A DNA stretch of 10,085 nt from Thermoleophilia bacterium (GCA_020438525.1 JAGQUL010000111.1:1-10085); one strand, 5' to 3'. Shown: positions 1 through 6,979, counted from the stretch's first letter. Made by a program: numbers and translations. Notes: generated from the sequence alone by a model not told the origin.

Positions 1-2
1 TG

Positions 3-110
3 CTCAAGGACGTCGCCGAGGGTCGTGACCTGGGCGACACCACCACGCTGCTCGACCCGCAGGTGGTCGAGCAGCTCGCCGAGAAGGTCGCCGCCGTCCG
101 CGGCCGCTGA
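3..110 (+). CDS. C-terminal end of an unidentified protein (partial)
   Basis: This is the open tail of a gene that starts before the window; 35 residues are visible, ending ...LAEKVAAVRGR, with a TGA stop at 108-110. The residues look like a genuine hydrophilic, helical protein end (alternating Val/Leu with Glu/Lys/Gln), and codon third positions are almost all G or C, as in the other genes here. I do not recognise the family from this fragment and give no function. It converges on the minus-strand DUF2510 gene with only 6 bp between the two stop codons. Confidence 0.6.
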   Translation, partial: LKDVAEGRDLGDTTTLLDPQVVEQLAEKVAAVRGR

Positions 111-116
111 ACTCGC

Positions 117-899
117 TCAGGCGGTCTCGTCCGGGTCCCAGGTCCCCGAGGCGGTGCAGCCTGCCGGCTCGCACGTCCGCGTGATGCTGTCGCCTGCCGC
201 GTGGATCTCGATCCACGTGATCGGTGACTGCGCCGTGTCCATGGCACGCACCTGGTAGCCGTCGCCGCCGATCGGCTTCACGCACGCGCCGCCCGGCTTG
301 CCGCACAGGTCGAGCGCCGGCTTGAGCGACGGCGCGACCTTGATCAGCGCTTTCGCATCACAGCCCTTGAACGATCCATCCGGGGTGCTCACCTGGCACG
401 ACCGCATCGCGCGGTTCACCGAGTCGATGATTGCAACCGCATCCTGCCGCGCTGCGGCGGCCTGCACCGCCTGCGGATCCTCGGGCGCGACCGGCTCGCC
501 CTCCACGCTGCTGGCCGACGAGCCCACGTCCGCGCTGGAATCGGTGGGTGCGGTCGCGATGCCGCCGGCGTCGTTCGCTGTCGTGGCGGTGTCGTCGCCG
601 CGCAGCAGCAGCCAGCCACCGATCGCGAGCAGCACGACCAGCACCACGCCGCCGATCAGCAGCATCCGACGCCGCTCGTCCGCACGGATCTGGGCGAGCA
701 GCTCCGCGTCGCTCGACGAGACGGTGGCCGTGGCCGTCGCGGCCGGATCGCTCGCTGCGCCGGTCTCCTGCTCGGTCGGCATCGCACGGGTCTGCTCGGT
801 CCAGGTCGAGCCGTCGTACCAGCGCAGGTCGGCCTGCTCGAGCGGGTCGGGATACCAGCCCGCGACCGGGCCGCCGGATGTCGTCTGCTCCGAACTCAT
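117..899 (-). CDS. DUF2510-domain single-pass membrane protein with Cys-rich, pilin-like tail
   Basis: This 260-aa protein has three parts. Residues about 12-35 form a DUF2510 motif (GWYPDP...RWYDG..WTE), a short Trp-rich module common at the cytoplasmic N-terminus of actinobacterial membrane proteins. Residues about 79-100 are one hydrophobic membrane segment preceded by RADERRR, so the N-terminus should be inside. A Ser/Ala/Thr/Asp-rich spacer (about 101-145) leads to an exported domain with six cysteines (168, 180, 199, 206, 243, 248), probably forming disulfides. The end, with ITRTCEPAGC and a nearby GTW, resembles the C-termini of some actinobacterial type IV pilin-like proteins, but there is no prepilin cleavage site. 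It lies 63 bp downstream of the oxidase operon on the same strand, so co-transcription is possible. No clear ribosome binding site precedes the ATG. Function unknown. Confidence 0.8.
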   Translation of the reverse strand: MSSEQTTSGGPVAGWYPDPLEQADLRWYDGSTWTEQTRAMPTEQETGAASDPAATATATVSSSDAELLAQIRADERRRMLLIGGVVLVVLLAIGGWLLLRGDDTATTANDAGGIATAPTDSSADVGSSASSVEGEPVAPEDPQAVQAAAARQDAVAIIDSVNRAMRSCQVSTPDGSFKGCDAKALIKVAPSLKPALDLCGKPGGACVKPIGGDGYQVRAMDTAQSPITWIEIHAAGDSITRTCEPAGCTASGTWDPDETA

Positions 900-962
900 C
901 GCGCAGGTCGTACCCGCGCATGCTCGATGCGGAAACCGAACCGGCGGCCGCGGGAGCCCCGG

Positions 963-3125
963 TCAGGAGCCGGCAGCACCCGCCACGTACTGCGCGACCG
1001 CTGCCGCATCGTCGCCCTGCAGCAGCCCCGGCGGCATCGCACCCCCGCCGTTGAGGATCTGCTGCTCGATCTGGTCCGCGTCCATCTTCGTGGAGTCGAG
1101 GTTCGGGCCCACGGCGCCGTTGGTGCCGGCATCGCTCAGCGCGTGGCAGCCGCCGCAGCTCGCGGCAAAGGTGTCGCGCGCCGCGTCCATGTCGACTGCG
1201 CTCGCCTCGCCGCTCGCGGCGTCGCTGCCCTTCGATGCGTCGTCGCCGGCCGCGCCGTCGGCGCCGGCGTTGGAGTCGGATCCGGCCTTGGAGTTGCCGG
1301 AGTCTTCCGTGGAGTCGCTGCTCGCCGGGGGCGCTGCCGGGGTCGCCGGCTGCGTCGGCAGCTTCAGGCCGCCTTCGTCACCCTTGAACGACTGCACGGC
1401 CTTGGCACCGGTGTCCTTCTGGTTGAAGATCTGGATGATCGGCGTGGCGTAGGCGGCCACGATCAGCACGGCGAGCACGGTCAGCCACAGCCGCCAGCTC
1501 TCGAGCCACGACGGGACCTCGAGGCCGTTGCGCGGCGGATCCGCGAGCGGGAACTCCGCTCGGGGCTCGGTGGCGGTGGCGCGCGGCGCCCTGGTGGCGA
1601 GGTAGACCACGATCCCGAAGGCGAGGATCACGCTCACGAACAGGATCGTGCCGCCGATCGCCTGACCCATCTCGTAGGGCCCCCAGCTGGAGGCGACCTT
1701 CTCGCCCGACCCGTAGTCGATCACCTTGGTGCGGCGGGGCTGTCCGAGCAGGCCGGCGATGTGCATCGAGGTGCTCATGATCGCCATGCCGATCGTCCAC
1801 GACCAGACCTGCGCGAGCATCCAGCGATTCGCGCGCGGCGTGATCCGTCGACCGGTCACGTGCGGCACGAGCCAGAACATCGTGGAGATGAACGTCAACG
1901 CTGCCGCGGTCGCAACCGTCAGGTGGAAGTGCCCGGTCACGAAGATCGTGTTGTGGACGGCCTGGTTGAGGTTGAACGACGCGAGGATCAGGCCGCCGGC
2001 ACCACCGGGGATGAACACGAGCATGCCCATCATCAGCCCGAGGAAGCGAGCGTCCTTCCACGGCAGCCCGCGCAGCCATCCGAACATGCCGCCGTAGCCG
2101 CGCTCGCGACCGGCGAGCTCCATCGACGCCCAGAGGCTGAACGCGGTGACGAGGCTCGGAATCACCACGGCGAACGTCAGCCCGACCTGCAGCAGCTTCC
2201 AGCCGTTGTCCACGCCGGGCTCCATCAGCTGGTGGTGCAGGCCGACCGGCACGCTGAACACGATCAGCAGCATGAACGACAGCCGCGCGAGGTTGTCGCT
2301 GAACACGCGGCCGCCGATCAGCTTCGGCATCACCAGGTACCACGCGGTGTATGCCGGCATCAGCCAGAAGTACACGAGCGGATGGCCGAAGAACCAGAAC
2401 AGCGTGCGGCTCAGCAGCACGTTGATCGTGTCGGTCCAGCCGAGCGACCAAGGGATCAGCTGCAGCAGCACCTCGGTCGCCACTCCGAGCGTCGCGACCT
2501 GCCACACGAGCATCGTCGCCACCGCCATGAACGCGAACAGCGGCGACGTGATCGCGCCGTACGCGCGGCGCCAGCTCGCGTACTGCAGGAAGATCGCGAA
2601 CCCACCCAGCCACGATCCCACCACGAAGAACGTCAGGCCGAAGTAGAACGCCGGATGTGCCTGCATCGGCGCGTAGAAGGTGTAGAGCACCGTCGCCTCG
2701 CCGGCGAGCAGCGGAATCACCACCAGCACGCAGCCGAGCACCATCAGCGCATAGCCCATCCATGCGAGCGCGCGTGGTCCGGCATACAGCTCACCGTCGG
2801 TCACCGCGGCGACTCCCGCGTAGAAGAATCCGAGGATGAAGACCGTGGTGAACACGATCGCCATCAGGATCCCGTGTGCGGTGACCAGCTGGTAGTAGCC
2901 GAGCCAGTCCGGCAGGTTCATGCGGCCGCTGCGCTCGAGCGACTGCAGCAGCCCTGCGATCCCGCCGAGCAGCAGCGCGCTGATCGCGGTGATCACGTGG
3001 GTCATCACGAGCGCGGAATCCCCGCGGGAGACTCCGACCTCGCGGGTGGTAGGCAGGCGCCGCAGCCGCTCGCGGCGGCTCGGTTCCGGCAGCTGCTCGA
3101 CGGGGCGATCGACGGTTCCGGTCAT
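963..3125 (-). CDS. cbaA: B-family (ba3-type) cytochrome c oxidase subunit I with fused C-terminal cytochrome c domain
   Basis: This is the catalytic subunit of a heme-copper oxygen reductase, reducing O2 to water and pumping protons across the cytoplasmic membrane. From memory, residues 40-465 align closely with Thermus ba3 subunit I. Ligands are H84 and H401 (low-spin heme), H399 (high-spin heme), and H248, H297, H298 (CuB), with Y252 four residues after H248 as the expected His-Tyr cross-link. The Y(S)HPXV-type motif reads GHPLVY, as in B-type enzymes. The last membrane helix is near 543-565. A Ser/Asp/Ala/Gly-rich linker (about 585-645) then leads to a cytochrome c domain with CGGCH at 657-661 and probable axial M697 in GAMPPG. 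Thermus CbaA is about 560 aa, so the excess length is this domain. An AAGGA site lies 6 nt before the ATG, and the start overlaps the subunit II stop by 4 bp (ATGA). Confidence 0.95.
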   Translation of the reverse strand: MTGTVDRPVEQLPEPSRRERLRRLPTTREVGVSRGDSALVMTHVITAISALLLGGIAGLLQSLERSGRMNLPDWLGYYQLVTAHGILMAIVFTTVFILGFFYAGVAAVTDGELYAGPRALAWMGYALMVLGCVLVVIPLLAGEATVLYTFYAPMQAHPAFYFGLTFFVVGSWLGGFAIFLQYASWRRAYGAITSPLFAFMAVATMLVWQVATLGVATEVLLQLIPWSLGWTDTINVLLSRTLFWFFGHPLVYFWLMPAYTAWYLVMPKLIGGRVFSDNLARLSFMLLIVFSVPVGLHHQLMEPGVDNGWKLLQVGLTFAVVIPSLVTAFSLWASMELAGRERGYGGMFGWLRGLPWKDARFLGLMMGMLVFIPGGAGGLILASFNLNQAVHNTIFVTGHFHLTVATAAALTFISTMFWLVPHVTGRRITPRANRWMLAQVWSWTIGMAIMSTSMHIAGLLGQPRRTKVIDYGSGEKVASSWGPYEMGQAIGGTILFVSVILAFGIVVYLATRAPRATATEPRAEFPLADPPRNGLEVPSWLESWRLWLTVLAVLIVAAYATPIIQIFNQKDTGAKAVQSFKGDEGGLKLPTQPATPAAPPASSDSTEDSGNSKAGSDSNAGADGAAGDDASKGSDAASGEASAVDMDAARDTFAASCGGCHALSDAGTNGAVGPNLDSTKMDADQIEQQILNGGGAMPPGLLQGDDAAAVAQYVAGAAGS

Positions 3126-3748
3126 GCTGCGTCCTTCTTCATTGCTGCGTCGGCCTTCTCGGCCTGGGCGGCGGCGTAGTCCTCGGGGCTCTCGCCCTTC
3201 TCCAGCACGCGGATGTGGGTGACCATGAACTGGTGGCCGGAGCCGCAGTACTCATGGCACAGGATCAGGTGCCGGCCGGGCTCGGTGAACGTCTGCTGGA
3301 CCTCCGAAACGTGCCCGGGAAGCACCTCGAGGTTGACGTTCGACACGCCGGGGATCTGGAATCCGTGCACCACGTCGAGGCTCGCGACCTTGAAGTGCAC
3401 CGGCTTGCCGTACGGCACCACCAGGTCGCCCTGGGGCAGGAACCCGAACGTGTATGCCACGACCACGGCGTCGTAGCTGCCGTCGTCGTTGCGGAACACG
3501 CCCGGCTTGTCGAACGGCGGGGTCTGCGACAGCTTCGCGGGGTCGATCGTCGTCGCACCGTGCGAGTGCTTGGAGGTATTGACCATCGCGTCGCCCACCA
3601 CGATCGCCACGAAGACGACCAGCATCACCGTGCCGATCGTGAGCCACAGTCGCTCGAGCGTGTCGAGGTTCTCGAAGCGTGCGGGCAGGGTCGCGGTCGC
3701 GGGATCCGTCGCCGCGTCGGTTGCGGGGGTCTCGGTGCTGTCGGCCAT
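3122..3748 (-). CDS. cbaB: Cytochrome c oxidase subunit II, CuA-binding (ba3-type)
   Basis: This 208-aa protein carries the binuclear CuA centre that accepts electrons from cytochrome c and passes them to subunit I. One membrane helix spans about 36-56, and the cupredoxin domain faces outwards. CuA ligands are H128 (VVHGF), C164, E166 (backbone carbonyl), C168, H172 and M175 in CHEYCGSGHQFM; the spacing equals that of Thermus ba3 subunit II. A single N-terminal helix, rather than the two of A-family subunit II, also fits the B family. The start is set at ATG 3748: the longer frame upstream to 3907 encodes an Arg/Ser-rich shadow that overlaps the subunit IIa gene. The ATG comes 1 nt after the IIa stop, and a GGAG lies about 10 nt upstream. 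A charged tail (180-208) rich in Lys/Glu/Ala ends the protein. Confidence 0.95.
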   Translation of the reverse strand: MADSTETPATDAATDPATATLPARFENLDTLERLWLTIGTVMLVVFVAIVVGDAMVNTSKHSHGATTIDPAKLSQTPPFDKPGVFRNDDGSYDAVVVAYTFGFLPQGDLVVPYGKPVHFKVASLDVVHGFQIPGVSNVNLEVLPGHVSEVQQTFTEPGRHLILCHEYCGSGHQFMVTHIRVLEKGESPEDYAAAQAEKADAAMKKDAA

Positions 3749-3749
3749 C

Positions 3750-3920
3750 TCAGCGACGCTCCAGTGCGATCGCGAGCACGCCGAACCACGCGGCGGCGAA
3801 GAACGCCGCCATGACGAGCACGAAGAAGAAACTGCCGCGCAGTGACGCGGACGGGTGGACCTCGGGTGAGCCGTCGTTCGACGGTGCGCCCTCGGTCGTC
3901 TGATCATCGGAGGATTCCAC
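3750..3920 (-). CDS. cbaD: Small cytochrome c oxidase subunit IIa (subunit 2A family), GTG start
   Basis: This 56-aa protein has a polar N-terminus (about 1-27) and one membrane helix (about 30-50), ending FGVLAIALERR. That ending resembles the single helix of Thermus ba3 subunit IIa (34 aa), which in B-type oxidases replaces the missing first helix of subunit II. The start is GTG at 3920: AGGAG sits 5 nt upstream, while the reading frame upstream of it is GC-biased non-coding sequence with no good site. The gene is first in the operon and its stop is 1 nt before subunit II, matching the small-subunit, II, I order known from Thermus. It can be missed or mis-started because the ATG-only frame runs on to 4031. 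Assignment rests on size, position, and the helix pattern. Confidence 0.83.
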   Translation of the reverse strand: MESSDDQTTEGAPSNDGSPEVHPSASLRGSFFFVLVMAAFFAAAWFGVLAIALERR

Positions 3921-3923
3921 GCA

Positions 3924-3930
3924 TGCTCCT
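3924..3930 (-). promoter_or_regulatory. Shine-Dalgarno site deciding the GTG start of subunit IIa
   Basis: On the minus strand the sequence reads AGGAG, then 5 nt, then GTG at 3920. It is one of the better ribosome binding sites in the window and is the reason for preferring the GTG over the upstream ATG at 4031. Confidence 0.6.
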
Positions 3931-3956
3931 GGGTAGTTGCGAGCGGTATGGCTGAC

Positions 3957-3971
3957 GGTACGGCACGTACC
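3957..3971. repeat. Perfect inverted repeat upstream of the oxidase operon (candidate operator)
   Basis: GGTACG-GCA-CGTACC is a perfect 6-bp inverted repeat with a 3-bp spacer. It lies 36 bp before the GTG of subunit IIa, in the 253-bp divergent region shared with the M23 peptidase gene. That position suits a dimeric regulator of the oxidase operon or the 5' part of its transcript. No factor can be named from the sequence. Confidence 0.4.
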
Positions 3972-4083
3972 CCCGGGATTCCTGCGTAGTTTCCCGAAGG
4001 ATTGGTCGGATTGTTGCCCGGAATGCGCCAACCCTATTCATGAACTTGCAGGACCTGTCGTGTGCTACCTGCGCTCAAGGGGC

Positions 4084-4092
4084 TGCTACATT
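4084..4092 (+). promoter_or_regulatory. Possible extended -10 element for the M23 peptidase gene
   Basis: TGC-TACATT fits the extended -10 pattern TGn-TAnnnT, and would place a transcription start near 4099. There is no recognisable -35 at the usual distance. Another weak pair upstream is TTGTTG at 4011-4016 with TATTCA at 4035-4040 (18-bp spacer). Either could drive the plus-strand gene; neither is strong. Confidence 0.25.
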
Positions 4093-4173
4093 GGGCCGAC
4101 GCAATCGGTGAGAGTCCGTCGCCCGCGCGTGACCCGCGCGCGTGGCCGGGCGATCCCGCGACCTGCACCAGCG

Positions 4174-5790
4174 ATGCCGATCACCTCATCACACCACGAC
4201 GACCCCGCGCCCGACGGCCTGTTGGCGCACGCGGTCGTGGACCCGGCATCGCTCGCCTCGGAGCACGAGGCGCTCGTTCGACGCCGCCGGATCCAGCGCC
4301 TCGGCGCACTCTTCATGGCATTCGCCGCGTTCGTCGTGGTGCTCGCGATCGCCGCCCAGGCGAGTCGATCGGATTCGACGACGGGCGCCGCCGCGCCGAA
4401 GGTCACGGTCGCCTCGGAGGCGACGGGCGTGCTGCTGCTGCGCCCCGACCACGACCCGGTCCGGCTCGCAACAGCGCGACCCGTGGTCGGCGCGTCGGCG
4501 CACGAGCAGGGATCGCATGCGAGCTATGCGCTCGACCAGGTCGCGACGGTCGAGCGGATCACCACCGATGCGCGCGTCGCGATCGGCAAGCGCACCGCCG
4601 CCGCATGGGCCTCGGCCGAGCGGATCGACCTGCTCGACGGTCGCGTGCAGCTCACCGGCGCCCGCCTCGATGCGACCGCGGCGTCCGCCGACGGACGCGC
4701 ATCCGGCGCGCTCGAGCTCTCGGATGCGACGACGCTCCTCGTCGACGGCACCGAGCACGCGATCGGCGTGAACGAGCGGATCGTGATCGAAGGGGTCGGC
4801 ACCGTGATCGTGAACGAGCAGGCGGTGGTCGCGAACGCGCCCACCGGCGATGCACAGACCGGGCCGCGCTACCGAACCGTCGGTGCGCTCGTGCACCTGC
4901 GCGTCACCCAGGATGCGCTCGGCATGCCGGCAGGCAGCGACCTCGTGATCGGGCGCGTCGACGCCGGCGTTCGTGAAGGCAAGGTTCGCAAGGTCGAGCA
5001 CCCCGCGCCGGGCGTGGTCACATCGCCGTCCACGCCGAGCGGTCTCGGTCAGGTCCCGGGCCTGCAGCGCGGCGAGCCCGCGCCCGGCGAGTCGAGCCTG
5101 CCTCGCCGCCCCGTGAGCGTGCGCGGCAACGGCGCCGGGTTCGCGTCCGCCGGGCTCAGCGGGTACCTCTTCCCCGTGCTCGGCAAGTCGTCGTTCAGCA
5201 ACGACTGGCACGCACCGCGCGCCAGCACCGGCGTGCCGCATCAGGGCAACGACATCTTCGCCGAGGAGGGCACTCCGATCGTGGCCGTCGCCGACGGCGT
5301 GCTCGACCGCGTCGGCTGGAACGCGATCGGCGGCTACCGCTTCTGGCTCTTCGACCAGTACGGCAACAGCTTCTACCACGCCCACCTGAGCGCCTACTCG
5401 CCGCTCGCGGTCGACGGCGCGCGCGTCAGGCGCGGCGACGTGATCGGGTTCGTGGGCCACACCGGCGACGCGCAGTACACGCCGCCGCACCTGCACTTCG
5501 AGGTGCACCCCGGAAACGGCGAGGCGACCAACCCGTTCCCGTTCCTGAACGCCTGGAAGCACGGCGTGGCGGTCGCGATCGGGCTCGTCACGCAGGGCGA
5601 CGAGCGGGTCGCACCGCTCGCGCTGCTCAACGTGAGCGACATCGCCGCCAACAGCGGTCTGCAGCAGAGCGTGCTCGACCACGTGCACGACACCTCGGCT
5701 CGCCCGATCGAGCAGGAGACCGAGCCTCGGCCGACGGACAAGAGCCTCGCGGGCGCGATCGACGGGTCGGGCACCACGCCCGCGGCCTAG
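4174..5790 (+). CDS. Membrane-anchored M23 (LytM/lysostaphin-like) metallopeptidase
   Basis: This 538-aa protein probably cleaves peptide cross-links of peptidoglycan outside the membrane. After a polar N-terminus and RRRR at 36-39, one membrane helix spans about 42-62. Residues about 75-280 form a beta-rich region I cannot name; parts (about 115-170) recall the repeating pattern of choice-of-anchor P proteins in Actinobacteria. A Pro/Gly-rich linker (281-320) precedes the M23 domain (about 328-465). The full site is present: zinc ligands H356 and D360 (HQGND) and H441, catalytic H404 (HAHLS) and H439 (HLHFE), so it should be active. A 75-residue tail follows. The start is uncertain: ATG 4174 has no visible Shine-Dalgarno site, and in-frame GTGs at 4108 and 4129 would add an Arg-rich stretch. 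It is divergent from the oxidase operon and convergent with the methyltransferase gene. Confidence 0.88.
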   Translation: MPITSSHHDDPAPDGLLAHAVVDPASLASEHEALVRRRRIQRLGALFMAFAAFVVVLAIAAQASRSDSTTGAAAPKVTVASEATGVLLLRPDHDPVRLATARPVVGASAHEQGSHASYALDQVATVERITTDARVAIGKRTAAAWASAERIDLLDGRVQLTGARLDATAASADGRASGALELSDATTLLVDGTEHAIGVNERIVIEGVGTVIVNEQAVVANAPTGDAQTGPRYRTVGALVHLRVTQDALGMPAGSDLVIGRVDAGVREGKVRKVEHPAPGVVTSPSTPSGLGQVPGLQRGEPAPGESSLPRRPVSVRGNGAGFASAGLSGYLFPVLGKSSFSNDWHAPRASTGVPHQGNDIFAEEGTPIVAVADGVLDRVGWNAIGGYRFWLFDQYGNSFYHAHLSAYSPLAVDGARVRRGDVIGFVGHTGDAQYTPPHLHFEVHPGNGEATNPFPFLNAWKHGVAVAIGLVTQGDERVAPLALLNVSDIAANSGLQQSVLDHVHDTSARPIEQETEPRPTDKSLAGAIDGSGTTPAA

Positions 5791-5807
5791 CGTCCCGGCG
5801 TCGTCGC

Positions 5808-6548
5808 TCAGACGCGTCGCGCGAGCAGCATGCCATCGCCGACCGGCAGCAGCACCACGTCGTCGAAGCGCGGATCGGTGGCGATGCAGCGATTGAGCAG
5901 GCGCTGCTGCTCGATCACGCGATCGCCGTTCCACGCGGCCTCGCTGTCGGCCACGCGCCCGCCGCGCAGCGCCCACGGCACCACCAGCAGCGCGTCGTGC
6001 TCCATCTGCGGCGCGACCTGGTCGATCACGTCGAGCCGCGCGACCTGCGGATCGGGCAGCACCACCATGTCCCAGCGGGTGTTCACCACGTGTTCGCGCA
6101 GCACGCGCAGGGGATCGCCCAGCCGCAGCTCCGTCGCGCACGGGAACTCGTCGTGCTCGAGGAACGCGTGCGCCTGCTCCTGCCGGGTGGGGTTCGCCTC
6201 GATGCTCGTGATCGTGCAGTCGTCGGGCACGCTTCGAGCGAGGTGCAGCGTCACGTACCCGATCCCGGTGCCGACCTCGAGCACGTGCTGCGGGCGATGC
6301 GATCGAGCGAGCAGGCTCAGCAGCGAGATGCCGTCCGGGTCGAGGATCTCGATGCCCTCGCTCGCGGCGACGTTGCGCATCGCGAGCACCACAGCGTCCG
6401 GCGTGCGGCGAAGCACGTCCACGTAGCGCGCCACGTCCGGCGCGACGATGCCGAAGCCGTCGGCCCACGCGCCGCCCTCCTCGTGGGCGCCGTCGAGCGG
6501 CCGCTCGTCACCGAGCGCCGCCTGCAGTCGAACCTGCGAGCCTGCCAT
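5808..6548 (-). CDS. O-methyltransferase-like SAM-dependent enzyme (CCoAMT/COMT-like) lacking the usual metal ligands
   Basis: This 246-aa protein has a Rossmann methyltransferase fold. Motif I is LEVGTGIGYVTL (90-101), motif II is ITSIEANP (113-120, acidic E118 for the ribose), and GD at 144-145 fits the next loop. The end, LLPVGDGMLLARR, is typical of the catechol/caffeoyl-CoA O-methyltransferase family, as is the pre-motif GI(V/L)..DG helix near 66-80. In that family a divalent metal is held by Asp (in DAD) and by Asp-Asn before the LxxGRV segment. Here those places read PDP (165-167) and PW (191-192), so the metal site seems lost; the substrate may not be a catechol. The start at ATG 6548 keeps the gene clear of the upstream stop at 6569; a longer frame to 6632 overlaps that gene. 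It is probably co-transcribed with the upstream membrane protein (20-bp gap). Confidence 0.83.
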   Translation of the reverse strand: MAGSQVRLQAALGDERPLDGAHEEGGAWADGFGIVAPDVARYVDVLRRTPDAVVLAMRNVAASEGIEILDPDGISLLSLLARSHRPQHVLEVGTGIGYVTLHLARSVPDDCTITSIEANPTRQEQAHAFLEHDEFPCATELRLGDPLRVLREHVVNTRWDMVVLPDPQVARLDVIDQVAPQMEHDALLVVPWALRGGRVADSEAAWNGDRVIEQQRLLNRCIATDPRFDDVVLLPVGDGMLLARRV

Positions 6549-6568
6549 CAGCCGCCTGGGTCCCCCGG

Positions 6569-6979
6569 TCAGTAGTTGGGCGTGGAGTAGTCGAACTCTT
6601 CCTCCGACCCGAACAGGTGGTCCTTGAGCCACCTGCGCGTGTCGGAACCCGTCGCCGGGTTGAACAGCACCACGATCACGCCGGCGAGCAGGAAGAACAG
6701 CCCCCAGCCGCCGCGGCGCCTGGGCTCCTTGCCGCTCATCCGCACGATCGCCTCGGACAGGCTGCGGACCGTGGTGTCGAGGTCGTCGCGCACCGACTCC
6801 TTGTCGCTCAGCTTGCTGGCTGCGCCGATCGGGCCCTCGCCGCCGAGCTCGCCGTACACCTTGCGTGCGGCGTTCCAGGCCCGCAGCACGTTGCCGCGGA
6901 TCTCCTCGTCCTGCAGTGCGCGGTCGACGTACGGCCGCATCGTGTCGTAGGCGGTGGCGCCTCGGCTGTCACGGAACAT
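6569..6979 (-). CDS. Small single-pass membrane protein of unknown function
   Basis: This 136-aa protein has a charged, helical N-terminal part (1-88) with a stretch reading LRAWNAARKVYGEL, then a second helix (about 58-82). Residues 92-108 form one hydrophobic helix flanked by PRRRGG on one side and NPATGSDTRRW on the other. The acidic, aromatic tail (EEEFDYSTPNY) ends the protein. By the positive-inside rule the orientation is ambiguous because Arg/Lys sit on both sides. I do not recognise a family. The start at ATG 6979 has GAGG about 10 nt upstream; the frame continues to 7144, but that extension looks non-coding. It lies 20 bp upstream of the methyltransferase on the same strand, suggesting a two-gene unit, and is divergent from cysC across 204 bp. 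Confidence 0.72.
   Translation of the reverse strand: MFRDSRGATAYDTMRPYVDRALQDEEIRGNVLRAWNAARKVYGELGGEGPIGAASKLSDKESVRDDLDTTVRSLSEAIVRMSGKEPRRRGGWGLFFLLAGVIVVLFNPATGSDTRRWLKDHLFGSEEEFDYSTPNY

Noticed and set aside
940..963. Possible terminator hairpin between oxidase subunit I and the DUF2510 gene (ACCGG...CCGGT)
   Set aside because: Only five pairs with a long loop, overlapping the stop codon, in very GC-rich sequence; not distinguishable from chance.
927..3179. A 750-residue plus-strand frame opposite the oxidase subunit I gene
   Set aside because: It is rich in Arg, His, Glu and Gln in the way expected from the complement of a GC-rich coding region; the minus strand encodes an unmistakable oxidase with all ligands.
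3749..3907. Longer start for subunit II at 3907
   Set aside because: The added 53 residues are Arg/Ser/Pro-rich, overlap the IIa gene in another frame, and lack similarity to subunit II N-termini.
4037..4044. TTCATGAA palindrome in the divergent region
   Set aside because: An 8-bp palindrome alone is too short to call an operator; no repeated copy was noticed nearby.
5768..5782. CGGGC-ACCAC-GCCCG hairpin at the end of the M23 gene
   Set aside because: Short stem inside the coding end with no U-tract; with only 17 bp between the convergent genes a terminator is possible but not supported.
4189..6468. A 759-residue minus-strand frame across the M23 gene
   Set aside because: Composition is Arg/Ala/Gly/Asp repeats with no domain motif; it is the shadow of the M23 and methyltransferase genes.
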